DNA of 64,000 nt, taken from NCBI GenBank assembly GCA_026182355.1, contig JAPFBL010000254.1:5949001-6013000 (forward strand), given 5' to 3'. Numbering within the stretch: the first letter of the stretch is position 1; the number at the start of each line of letters is the position of its first letter. Shown here piece by piece: positions 39,372-49,560 of this stretch. Source of the stretch: Hermatobates lingyangjiaoensis (Eukaryota > Arthropoda > Insecta > Hemiptera > Hermatobatidae). The position numbers were made by a program, and so were the translations under genes. A model generated the notes under the pieces. That model was not told where the DNA came from. It searched no databases and worked only from the letters and a program-made list of their open reading frames with translations.

Positions 39372-39613
39372 GTTTTATTATTAATTTTTTAGCCACCAGT
39401 ATCCAGACCCCATTCGTGAAATCAGGAAGGTAGCAAATAAGGTTATCATTTGTCATCACATTACATCCCTGCAAAATATTCTATGAGGAACAATACATCT
39501 GGCGCCATATAACCAAACCATACAATCATAGAATCTACCATAATAGCTCTTTCTGTCCATGTGATTTTAACAAAGAAGAATTCTCTCATTCTCATAAAAG
39601 GTGCTGCCTTATA

Positions 39614-40098
39614 GTGTAATTTCATCATGATCCGTCAAACGGTGTGATCTGCACTGTTTCATTAGTTATGAGAATCAATCAATCGCAAGTTTTTTTTTTC
39701 TATTTCATTGCGAAAAAGACCTGTTTGTTTGTTTAAAATGCTAAACTTTTTTCACGTAATTCTGTTCTTAATATTATAATTATTCTAAAACGTCAATACT
39801 CTAATGTTAATAGTTTATGAGGAAAAATGCTACCTAAAATCACAGCTAACAAAACATTAGCTGTTTTCATGATAAAATATTACCCAAAAACATTAAGACA
39901 GATCTACGTTATAAGATCTATAAGATTTTTGTGTAAAATATGAATTTATCATATTAAATAGAATAGCCTATTTTTCGTTCATAAACTTTTGAATACACAC
40001 CTAAATTAAAGAAAAAACGTCAAAAAAGGGGTTTGTGACTTCAAAACATATTGATGTGGATTTTTCTTCATCATCACTATACTTACAGTAAATTAAAC
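39614..40098 (+). mobile_element. Rep-A copy 5, diverged 3' part only
   Basis: Starts with ATTTCATCATGATCCGTCAA then ACGGTGTG, matching 22824-22860 in copy 1, and ends TTCATCATCACTATACTTAC plus AGTAAATTAAAC, matching the Rep-A terminus. It is the oldest-looking plus-strand copy. Confidence 0.6.
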
Positions 40099-40301
40099 AT
40101 GTTAGAGGATCTTAAGATAATCAGTTGAAGTAAATAAATTGAGAAACTAATTTATTGGAACTATAGTAACAGTGGTTCAGATCTTATCAAAGTCATAGTG
40201 ATACGAATTTCAGAGAAACACCGTCATCGTACATTTTGGCAATGTATTCCCATCCATCATATTTGCACGTGATGTCATGTATGCAATTAGTTCAATGTGT
40301 C

Positions 40302-40418
40302 ATGGGTTTTCCCTAATATGCACTTTACTTTAATATGAAATCTTACGCGGACATGGAAACAGATCGACTGCATTAAAAATTAAGCATCATGATCTTTATA
40401 ATACACTTTTTTAAAATT
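40302..40418 (+). repeat. direct repeat C, copy 2
   Basis: CATGGGTTTTCCCTAATATG, then AAATCTTACGCGGACATGG and GATCTTTATAATACA, match copy 1 at 38798. Confidence 0.8.
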
Positions 40419-41797
40419 GTATAAAATCTGCTTATACAATTTTAACCACTACTAGCAGTTTGCTTATATTATGCTAGTAATAAACGTTAAGTATAGTACT
40501 AAACGTTAGTATACTTATACTTACTTATACTAGAAGTTTACTACATTAAGTAGTTCACTTAATGTAGTGGTGGAACTATAATTTGCACGACCTCAAAATA
40601 TGAGGATACTAAATCAAAACAAACTAACATTTCACAATGATTCCCCTAATTTAAATTATTTTCAAAATAGTTGGCAAAAATACTTTAAAGAATACCAAAA
40701 TACACAGGTTAAGTTGCTTCAGTGAAATAGTTAAAATATATACAAAGTTTCATTTCATTCTCTTCTAGAAAAGTCAAAGTAACACTATGTATTTATTATA
40801 AATTTTAATTTTATTACTTTATTTTTAAAGTTTATAACCCAATAAAGTTTATTTGATTAACTGTTTGTTGTTTTTAGACCATCTTATATTTGTCAGATGC
40901 TTCCGACAAGCATTCTTCAAAAAAAAGATAGGTCCTGCCAGAGATTAGTACTTCAAAATAAAAGTAGTTTTGGTAAAATGTAGATCATTCTATTTTAACT
41001 AATAATTTTAAAAAATATCATTTAGCTTAGTCTTGAAGAAATTCTATAGCTTGTTTCTATCTGTTGATATTTTATTTTATCATTAATTAGGTATTCTAGG
41101 CTTCCCTATGTGTACAGTATTGATAAATATTCCATTAAAGAGATTTATTTTTAAAATTTACTGATAATTTTAAAAATAAATATGTACAATCCATGATTTC
41201 AAACTTCTTTTATGAATTACACTAAGAAAAATTAACTAAAAATAAAATCACGAAAATATTTAACACGAATTAGGGTAAGTTTTACTTAACTTGGTATGAA
41301 ATAAATAACTGTATTTAATTAAAATAAATAAATTTAAGTATAACACAAAACATCATATACTTCATTATCGCAAATTTTTTATTGTATTGTTATGAAGTAA
41401 GTACCAGCTTTTAACATTATTCAAAACTGAATCATTCAACTAAATCAATTGTATTAACATGATTTAATAATGGCAAATGTAAATAATTAATGATGTAAAC
41501 CTTTTTCGTAAAATTTGGTAAATTAGATAATAAAAGAAAAATTTTTTTTATCAGTCAACTCTCGGAGAAATACTATCGGCTGTATTATCTCTTGATGCCT
41601 TATTTTTTCTTTTAATTAATCAAGCGATAGTCATATTTCGATTATTATTCTCTAATTATTGAAAAATATATATTCATGTCTTAACTTTAATCCATTCTTG
41701 CATCCTATTAAATATCTTAGAGATTGTTATCACAATAATAGAAATTGTTTAATAACTAACGTTTACAGAGAAAGGAGAGAGTACCGATTATATATTA

Positions 41798-41799
<2 letters not shown>
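40419..41799. other. no gene recognised
   Basis: AT-rich DNA with no supported feature. Confidence 0.5.

Positions 41800-41838
<39 letters not shown>
41800..41838. repeat. (TA)n microsatellite
   Basis: About 38 bp of alternating AT. Confidence 0.95.
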
Positions 41839-41844
<6 letters not shown>

Positions 41845-41923
41845 AAATATTATGAAGCCATCACTAATTAAATTTAGCTGATCCAATACTATAAACGTTT
41901 CGGTGTTTAATGTGCATTAGAGT

Positions 41924-42059
41924 CTGTATAACAGTGCTTCTCAAACGGTGCGCCCTGGAAGGTAGCCAGGTGCGCCCCACGATAATGGAAGATTAAGTTT
42001 ATATAACAGATTTATATTTTAGTTTTTGCACCATTTTAATTTATTTGGTACTCTCTCAC

Positions 42060-42108
<49 letters not shown>

Positions 42109-42248
42109 CTTAAAAAAAACTATACATTTTAATTTCCAATCATTTTCCTGTTATCAAATCATAGGTTTCATAGGTGCGCCCCAAAGTTTTGGTTTGGTTT
42201 CATAGGTGCGCCCTGAAGTAAAAAAGTTTAAGAAGCGCTGCTGTATAA
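41924..42248. mobile_element. hAT-type MITE with exact 8 bp target duplication
   Basis: The element spans 41932-42240 (309 bp). Terminal inverted repeats are CAGTGCTTCTCAAAC at the left and GTTTAAGAAGCGCTG at the right (13 of 15 pair), followed inward by repeated GGTGCGCC motifs. The 8 bp CTGTATAA directly flanks it on both sides (41924-41931 and 42241-42248), the duplication length typical of hAT transposition. It contains a (CT)n run and no coding region, so it was moved by a transposase encoded elsewhere. Confidence 0.92.
42049..42107 (+). repeat. (CT)n microsatellite inside the hAT MITE
   Basis: Imperfect CT repeats, then TTTCT runs. Confidence 0.9.
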
Positions 42249-43175
42249 GGAGAGCTATGGGCTTGTCTGGAGGGCTCGTCACTGGAGAATAGTGTTTGGC
42301 TTTTCTGTTCCGGAATCCCTTTCTTTACCTTGACTTAAAATAACTTTTTCTTCCTTTCCATTCCCTTTTACACTTTTTTAAAATACTTTTCACATCTCTC
42401 TTTCTTCAAACAATTACCATACCAAATATCTGCTTTCTCCGCTATTTATCGTGTACTTTGATTATTCTTATTGGGATTTATATTCGAAAATAACACATCT
42501 CCACACTTTATTAGATACTACCTTACCAGATTGAAACTTATGATTTGAGGTCTGTAGTATTTCCTTACCTTGCTATTCTAGGCTCCCCTTAGCGTATGAT
42601 TTACCTGGTGGATCAGTGCAGGTATATAACAAGTATATTTATCCAAAAACAAAAATCGTTCATTGGATAAATCTATAGACTTATCGATAAATTCATTAAA
42701 CAGAAACATGTTTAATACCTTCTACAGAAGAAGAAATAATTGTGTATTCACCTGTACTTTATGGTAACTACATACAATTACCAGATTAACATTTAATAAC
42801 ATTTTTAAACCATAATTAACATTTTGGACCTCCGATTATATGATTTGATAGTTATATTTTAAGCTTTAATTTTAAGTGAATTAGTTTCTGCAAAAAGTGT
42901 AAGTAAAAGTTAAGGATAACAAATACAAAAGGTTATATAAGGATACATGTTACCTGGATTCAGAAACAAAATACTTCTAACGTGGATGGAAACTGAAACA
43001 AACAACATACAGCCGTAATGCCATGAGAACCTGAAAAACAATAGTATATATACGGTCGACAAAACATTTCTTATTAATAAATAATTGTGGAATAATATAC
43101 CAATATTGAAAAGAAATTTACTTCCAATAAATTACTGCTGACCTATTTAGATAATATATTTTAGTTTTATCTTTC
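42249..43175. other. no gene recognised
   Basis: AT-rich DNA with no supported feature. Confidence 0.5.
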
Positions 43176-44234
43176 ATCTTGCAATGTCATCATACCTCAA
43201 CCACCGCTTCAGTCAAGTCATTGAACGTTCCTCTCTTTCACCTATTATTCCGATTAAAGCAGGCGTGCCTCAAGGAAGTATACTTGGGCCAGTCCTTTAT
43301 TCCATCTACACATCTGACATTCCATTATCTCCTCACACTGTCCTAGCCACCTTCGCTGATGACAAAGCAATCCTTTCCTCAAATAAGTGTCCTAACACAG
43401 CCTCCTACTACATTCAAGAACACTTAAACGTTTTAGAATCCTGGTTAAAGAGTTGGAGAATACGTATCAATGAACAGAAAAGTGTTCATGTAACATTCAC
43501 ATTGAGGCAGGGTACATGTGCTCCTGTCTTTCTTAACAAAATTCCTATCCCTCAAGCTACTGCCACCAAATACTTAGGACTGCACCTTGACAGATGTCTT
43601 ACTTGGGCTCCCCATACCAAAATGAAAAGAACAGAACTAAACAGACGATATAGACTTTTAATTTACTTACTTGATAATCGTTCAAAATTAACAACTGTCA
43701 ATAAACTATTACTATATAAATCTATGATTATACCCATTTGGACTTACGGTATTGAAATATGGGGAGCAACAAAATCTAGCAATGCCCAGAGGATACAAGC
43801 TCTTCAGTCAAAAATTCTTAGACAAATTCTTCATTGTCCCTTTTACATACCAAATCAAACAATCTATTCAGACCTCAAGATTTCAACAGTTCATCAAGTA
43901 GCAATATCTCGCTACAAAGCCTTCCATAAAAATCTTTGTAGCAATAACAATCCCTTAGTCTAAAACATCTCCTCAACAAATATCCCAGGAAATCCCCGAA
44001 GGCGCCTGAAGAGAAAGTGGCCAAGAGACTTATTAGTGTGAATTACTCTAGTGACTTGTAAATTTAATCTAATTTTTCAAACTTATTTTTCACGCCAGGA
44101 AGTATAATTACTGGATTATTTCTTCCTTCCTGCCTCCATGTGTAATGTATATATTTCCTTCATCATTGTCACTGGTAATGTTACATTTACATTGTTGTGA
44201 CTATGTAAAATAAAAAAAAAAATCTTGCAATGTC
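43176..44234 (+). mobile_element. 5'-truncated Jockey-like LINE with 13 bp target duplication
   Basis: The insert (about 43189-44221) is flanked by ATCTTGCAATGTC at 43176-43188 and 44222-44234. It contains the second half of a reverse transcriptase, a 3' UTR and a short poly(A) preceded by GACTATGTAAAATAAA. The intact duplication and nearly open frame mark it as fairly recent. A 75 bp copy of the same tail lies at 28173. Confidence 0.93.
43189..44041 (+). pseudogene. LINE reverse transcriptase, C-terminal half, one in-frame stop
   Basis: Shows AGVPQGSILGPVLYSIYTSD (palm motif) and the catalytic FADD box (ATFADDKAILS), then KYLGLHLDRCLTW, WTYGIEIWGATK and ILRQI. These are typical of Jockey-clade non-LTR elements. 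The first half of the protein, including the endonuclease, is missing. The open frame ends at TAA 43961-43963, but the same frame goes on NISSTNIPGNPRRRLKRKWP then RDLLV before TGA at 44039, and such a basic tail is usual at the end of Jockey-type proteins. So the first stop is probably a premature mutation. The ATG at 43184 lies in the target duplication and is not a native start. Confidence 0.85.
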
Positions 44235-44370
44235 TAAATCATATAATTATTGTTTCAAGAATACTGTTATTAAATCAACGCACAACAAAAAGTTTCAATT
44301 TTCTAGAACGATCAGAAAAGTAGGAATTGCTCTATTGTAATAAATTTCAACATTATTAACGCGCACACAA

Positions 44371-44393
44371 CCACACACACGCACACACACAAC

Positions 44394-44466
<73 letters not shown>
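44371..44466. repeat. (CA)n microsatellite
   Basis: About 95 bp of nearly pure CA, with short imperfect CA and GCAC runs upstream. It generates a spurious cysteine-valine open frame on the other strand. Confidence 0.95.
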
Positions 44467-44468
<2 letters not shown>

Positions 44469-46307
44469 CACATGCACAGACATCGATGTACCCGATTTAT
44501 CGAAAAACATATATACAGGAATACAAGAGAACTCAAAACGTGTAAATCTGCCAATATTTCAAAATAATTCTTTTCGTACTCATTAGTAAAGGAAAATTAA
44601 AAACGAGCATACAGCAAATATGTCTCAAGATAAAGTGGTTGCACTTAGTGTTGAATATATACAAATATGGTGCAAAACTTTTGAAAAATTTTAATTTTTT
44701 GCAAAATTTGGCTACATTTTATTTTAATTTGTCATCCGATTTCTTTTTAGAGTTGGGACTTAACATGCATGTAGATGAGGGTCTCATAAATAATCATGGT
44801 AGTATAGCAAAGCCCGCTTAAAGTGCATTCTTACTTAAAAGTTTCGTAAGTCTCTGCAACCGTTAGGTCCATAGGCTACAACGATTTTGAACTAGACTAT
44901 GAAATAGGTATCAGAGAGCCGGAAGTGATGAGCTCAGGTCAGAAGCTAATAAAATAGCCTACAGCAAATTACTTAATCTGTCTGTCTTATCGTTCTCCTA
45001 TATAAACAAGAGCTCTTCCCAAGCAAATATCCTTGGACCTCTTATCTAGAATCCATTTTTACTCCTAAACCTCTCAAATGCAGAGGTATACTCCTTGATG
45101 GATGTCAGTTGATTATGCTTCCAATAATTAAATAACACATAAACCTCCTCACCAACAATGGAAAACACTCAATTAGAATATTTATCTAATAAGTCAAATA
45201 AGTAAATATAATTGCACTTTTCAAGCCACTTCAAGGTAACTTATTTTGTACGTTTCATTAATTTCGTTAGTCCCAATGTTTATTAATGGGTAATGTATAT
45301 TATAGAGGTAAAGTATAAGGCTTTAGTTTATCATCAATACGCGATATATTTCAGCCGTTCATACCGTAGACTACAGCAATAACTTACTGCTGTCATCAAA
45401 CATACATCACTATATCTTTACTAAACAGGTATAGATGGCACTTATTACCTACAAAGGCTACAGCAATTACTATCCCCTGAGATGTAGATACGACATATGG
45501 AACATATTGGAAAATTTCTTATTAAAATACTTAGAAAATAGTTCTAAAAAATTTGAATCATTACATACATTTTTAAGGAAGAATGTATGAAGATCTATGG
45601 TTTTTGATCAATATGGGTATGGATAAATACTTTTGTACATAATCAATTTTAGTAGTTTACGCTCCAGAGAAAGAAGAACTTATATTTATAGCATAGGCGT
45701 CATCCTGGAGCAATCTTTGACACGACGTACTTATACATACTTGTTAAAATAACTTTCTGCACAGAATTGAGTGTGAATGTTCTTGCTGTAGTCTCCTATA
45801 TGTCTGTCGATTGTAGTGACAGTTATCGCAAGTTAGCTTGGTTCGATGTGGAGCATTTTAACAAAGTCAATTTAAACCTATCAGTTATTCTCACTAAGTC
45901 ATTTTCCACTTGATTGACGTACAGAAATATATGGAGTTATATATTGCCATACTGTTTTGGAGGGTGAATTGTGACTACAGTAAGATCACAGAGTGAGGAA
46001 AGCTATTACAGGTTTTGACCTCTTAATTATAAAATTAAAAAAAAACTAATTTGATTAAATAAATATTTTATATGTCCATCAATATTTTTAATTAGCATTT
46101 AATTTGTAAAATCCTGTAATAAACATAGTACATGTAAAGTTTTAAATATCAATATATCAGCTTTTACCTTATTTAGCTGATACTTTTTCTTTTATGCGTA
46201 TATATATCAACGTTCAAACCAATATAAGAAAAGAGAAAAAAAATACTAAGCAAAATACAACTGGTTTAAACTTTGATTGTTGTTTCTCGTATTTATTGTG
46301 AAATCTT

Positions 46308-46312
<5 letters not shown>
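44467..46312. other. no gene recognised
   Basis: AT-rich DNA with no supported feature. Confidence 0.5.
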
Positions 46313-46354
<42 letters not shown>

Positions 46355-46381
46355 TTTAAAAAGTTAATATACTTTAAAAAC

Positions 46382-46423
<42 letters not shown>
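46313..46423. repeat. two (TA)n microsatellites
   Basis: Alternating AT at 46313-46353 and 46387-46423, separated by a short segment with TACTTTAAAAA on both sides of a TTAATA core. Confidence 0.95.
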
Positions 46424-46425
<2 letters not shown>

Positions 46426-46435
46426 CTTAAAATAA

Positions 46436-46530
46436 ACTGTTACACATAGACAGAAACATAACAAAGACTCACTTTACAATATTTCGAGCGTAATGGCGGT
46501 TGTCCTCAGAAGAAGAAGTGAATTGACGGA
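46436..46530 (-). ncRNA. degenerate hammerhead-like element end beside (TA)n
   Basis: The minus strand reads CTTCTTCTGAGGACAACCGC ... CTCGAAATATTG, then GTTATGTTTCTGTCTATGTG toward the (TA)n tract. It has the CTGANGA box (CTGAGGA) and the GAAA box, but helix II and helix III pair poorly. I see it as a decayed relative of the Penelope-type elements nearby. Confidence 0.4.
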
Positions 46531-46665
46531 GGGACGACGGTGAACTGAAGAACTCACTGGGTGAGGGGTAAAGCAGTGCTGCCGCAAAGGAGACAAATAA
46601 AAAAGGAGGATTATATATATATATGAATTAAACACCACAATAAACAAATATATATTAATTACAAT

Positions 46666-46701
46666 GCTCTAAGGCCTTTCGTTACAACATCATCAGAGAG
46701 C
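46666..46701 (-). ncRNA. hammerhead ribozyme-like core, best-paired copy
   Basis: 36 nt. Read on the minus strand: helix I GCTCT, box CTGATGA, an extra T, helix II GTT/AAC with a GT loop, GAAA box, helix III A-G/C-T closing a 2-nt GC loop, T at the cleavage position (CTT), then AGAGC, which pairs with all five bases of GCTCT. The very short helix III is the form described for Penelope-like elements. The unpaired T before helix II departs from the canonical fold, so activity is not assured. Confidence 0.7.
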
Positions 46702-47163
46702 TTAATGAAGTAAACAAAAAATATATTAACAAGTTAACCTGGTTAATTGAAATCTTCAGGATTGCTGGCATCTCTGTCAGAATTTAATTCCCTGTTAGGA
46801 ATTTAATGTTCCTAAAATTGAAGGAGTCTTGATCTGCTTACTTATTTCTTTTATTAATATTTCATCTAGTTTGTAAAGTCCCGGACTATTTTTCATTAAA
46901 TTTCCACAGAAGTTCTTTATGAGTGCACTTTCAATATTTCTCCTCCTTTGAAAGTGCACTCATAAAGAACTTCTATGGAAATTTAATGAACAGTAGTCCG
47001 GGACTTTACAAAATTGATGAAATATTAATAAAAGAAATAAGTAAGCAGATCAAGACTCCTTCAATTTTAGGAACATTAAATTCAGACAGGGATGCCAGCA
47101 ATCCTGAAGACTTCAATCAATCAGGTTAACTTGTTATTATATTTTATTTTTTTAATTCATTTA

Positions 47164-47199
47164 GCTCTCTGATGATGTCGTAACGAAAGGACTTAGAGC
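47164..47199 (+). ncRNA. hammerhead ribozyme-like core, mirrored copy
   Basis: The same 36 nt plan as the copy at 46666: GCTCT, CTGATGA, TGTCGTAAC, GAAA, GGACTT, AGAGC. Helix I is perfect (5 bp). One C instead of T weakens helix II. Helix III is A-G/C-T with a GA loop, and the cleavage position is T. Confidence 0.65.
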
Positions 47200-47267
47200 A
47201 TTGTAATTAATATATATTTGTTGATTGTGGTGTTTAATTCATATATTATATCAAGAGTTATTGTTGA

Positions 47268-47272
<5 letters not shown>

Positions 47273-47326
<54 letters not shown>

Positions 47327-47428
47327 ATACGGTACTGTTTTCTTGACCACAAAATATTAACAAACACTTTTTCTTTTTCTCGGAGTTTATTTTACCCAGA
47401 CCAAACTCCGAGAAAAAGAAAAAGTGTT

Positions 47429-47473
<45 letters not shown>
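47273..47473. mobile_element. short foldback between two (TA)n tracts
   Basis: Two arms of 29 bp (47360-47388 and 47403-47431) are perfect inverted copies (core TTTTTCTCGGAGTTT) around 14 bp. The flanks are (TA)n at 47273-47321 and 47431-47473. No ribozyme core is visible. It looks like a minimal version of the foldbacks around it. Confidence 0.7.
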
Positions 47474-47479
<6 letters not shown>

Positions 47480-47495
47480 TATATATACATATATA

Positions 47496-47660
47496 TGATC
47501 AAATCACAATATGAAATGGGAAAAAAAGACTAAGATCTTTCTATCCAACAGTTGAGTTTTGACTCTGACGGAGACCACCTGTTAGGTGAAAGTTCTTGGT
47601 CTTTTTTTCCCATTTCATATTGTGGTTTGATCATTGATTATTATTTCACGTGTTTATGTG
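47496..47660. mobile_element. foldback with a decayed hammerhead-like core
   Basis: The outer arms TGATCAAATCACAATATGAA (47497 onward) and the inverted TTCATATTGTGGTTTGATCA (to 47633) match those of the element at 56519. The centre is around 47556. TATATA tracts lie on both sides. Confidence 0.7.
47561..47601 (+). ncRNA. hammerhead-like core, damaged
   Basis: GACT, then CTGACGG where CTGANGA is expected (last A changed to G), helix II ACC...GGT around CTGTTA, GAAA, helix III A-G/C-T with TT loop, T, then GGTC, which pairs with GACT through one G-T wobble. The core mutation should abolish cleavage. The opposite arm keeps the GAAAGATCTTAGTC half only. Confidence 0.5.
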
Positions 47661-47879
47661 AAAGCTTATATATATATATATATACAAATAAAAAAGAATT
47701 AAAGGATCTTTGGTAATATTTCCATATTATTTAGAATACACACTTTGAAAAAAACTATCTCGGAGAGAAGAGGGAGGAATAACATGGTGACGAATGGCGG
47801 GAGGAATGCGTGTTCTAAGTAAGGCCATGACCTGAGAACCCCTGGTGTAGTCGTTTTTGAGTACTGGCACCTGATTTCA

Positions 47880-48078
47880 CTGAGGTGAGTCACATACATT
47901 GCCTGTAATAAATGTTGCCAAGTTTATAAGAGTAGTTGCTTTTAAAGAGTACCTGAAGTCGTACATTCATATTGTTTTCACTTCCCACATGAAAATCTAG
48001 ACCTAGGGACTTCGCCAAGATTTGAACCTCAAACATTCGGTATTATTTATAACCACGTTTCCACTAATGCCACACCTG
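47880..48078 (-). repeat. tRNA-derived SINE, minus strand
   Basis: Read on the minus strand from 48078: GGTCAGGTGTGGCATTAGTG (A-box-like), then GGTTCAAATCTTGGC (B-box-like) about 50 nt later, then a body containing TTCAGGTACTCTTTAAA, which resembles the GTCAGGTACTCTTTAAA of the SINE at 9702. It is probably related but with a different head. Confidence 0.65.
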
Positions 48079-49240
48079 ACCCCAGTGAACATGTAATGAT
48101 AGAGTTATGATTTATAGTATGAGATAAAATTAATAAATATGAGAAGATGAAATGACAATAATAAAACTACTTAAAATTATTAATGGAATGTTTTATATAT
48201 TCATCTTATCGAATTCACTTTATGAAGTGATGAAGTGAATAAAATAACAATCACATATTTATTGACAAATTTAGAACATAAATCCCGACTAATTCTGCTT
48301 TAAATATCAAGGAAACATAATAGTTGTTTTTGTGAAATATGCCCTTTTACAACAGGTAGGGCAAGTAAGTCGCACTGAAGCAGAGAATATACTTATTTTA
48401 AAAACTATGTTCAAGTCAATATTATATCTAAGTATGTAAATTGTGGGGTATGCTTCAATAATACATAACAAAATATGATCTCTTATAAAAACATCATGGC
48501 ATTTTCCACCTCATAGATCAACCACCAATCACTGAGCACAAAAAATTACAAATTGATCGTACATAACAAAAGAACTGAGAAATAACGTTGAAGAGTATGT
48601 AAGATTTGCTATTGAGGACCCCAATCTTACGCAGTTTGGGGCTCTTCTAAGACACTGGATTGTACACAATTAAGAACATGATAAAAATCTTTCAAAACTT
48701 TGCATGCAGCAGACATTCATAGTTTTCTGTATGATATGATAAAGAAATAGAAAAAGATTAAACGAACAGTCTAGTTCGTCTAGTTCGCTGGCCATTCAGT
48801 AGTGGTAGTCAACTTCATACGCGAATTTACCATTTTTTTTATTTTATTTGTTTCAATTAAAAATAGTGGAGGTTCTGTAGTAATAGATAAACAACTTTAC
48901 AATAAGTTATATATCCATATAAATTATTAATGATATGTATTATTGTTTTGTATAACAGTACGATTGAGATTCATTAGTAGATAATATGTGTGTTTTTAAT
49001 AATGTGTGTGATTTAATAATATATGATAATACATTACAAAAAGAAAGTAATTAAAAACGTGAAACTAAACTCAATAAAAAAGAAAACTTTTTCCTTAATA
49101 TAGTAAATTATTTTATCAATATATTTTTATTCTGTCATTTTAAATATATATTTACCATTGGTATCCACCCCCCTCCCTCACACAGAGTTATGTTTGCATA
49201 GCATGATCTCCTGAATTACTTTTCGGTAACCACATATAGT
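48079..49240. other. no gene recognised
   Basis: AT-rich DNA with no supported feature. Confidence 0.5.
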
Positions 49241-49560
49241 CGAATAAGGTCCTAAGGCAAAACCACAACACAACTGCGGGACTGATCAAAACACGGGAAA
49301 AGAAAGTAGTCAATATTTCACTAGATGTACTTGATCATCTTCATCTAAAGGTAAATATGTGAGAAATATTATCAATGCTCGCATAATTGGTTCAATTTTA
49401 AAATAAAAATAACCGTTACAGACTAATTCTACAGTATTCACGATTATTAAATATTGATGAGTACATAATTTATGCAAGTTCAGTGAATTAGCATTTCCTT
49501 CAGCCGCCTTTCGTCTATATAAAGTTAAAACAAGCACTTTAAATAAGGCCTTACATAAAT
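49241..49560 (-). mobile_element. degenerate Penelope-type element end
   Basis: The minus strand reads TAGATGAAGATGATCAAGTA, CATCTAGTGAAATATTGAC, then TTTTCCCGTGTTTTGATCAG toward the left. A GATGAAGATG...GAAATATTG arrangement of this kind resembles a hammerhead-bearing tail in which the CTGATGA box has become TAGATGA. No partner arm is seen. The overlapping minus open frame (49310-49537) is not recognised. Confidence 0.4.

Larger units (their letters stand above)
46620..47245. mobile_element. 626 bp foldback element with a hammerhead-like core at each end
   Basis: Two arms of about 300 bp (46622-46934 and 46948-47244) are inverted copies with scattered differences around a 13 bp centre (46935-46947). 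The inner arm ends pair exactly (GAGTGCACTTTCAA). TATATAT tracts lie just outside. Each arm, read outward, ends in a hammerhead-like core, a stretch with TTGTGGTGTTTAATTCATAT, then TA repeats. An open segment in the right arm (46923-47129) reads ESALIKNFYGNLMN and IDEILIKEISKQIK and may be a relic of the parent element's protein. I think this is an inverted pair of truncated Penelope-like element ends. Confidence 0.75.

Noticed and set aside
44295..44554. Cysteine/valine-rich open frames
   Set aside because: Produced by the (CA)n microsatellite.
46246..47479. Tyrosine/isoleucine-rich open frames
   Set aside because: Produced by (TA)n tracts.
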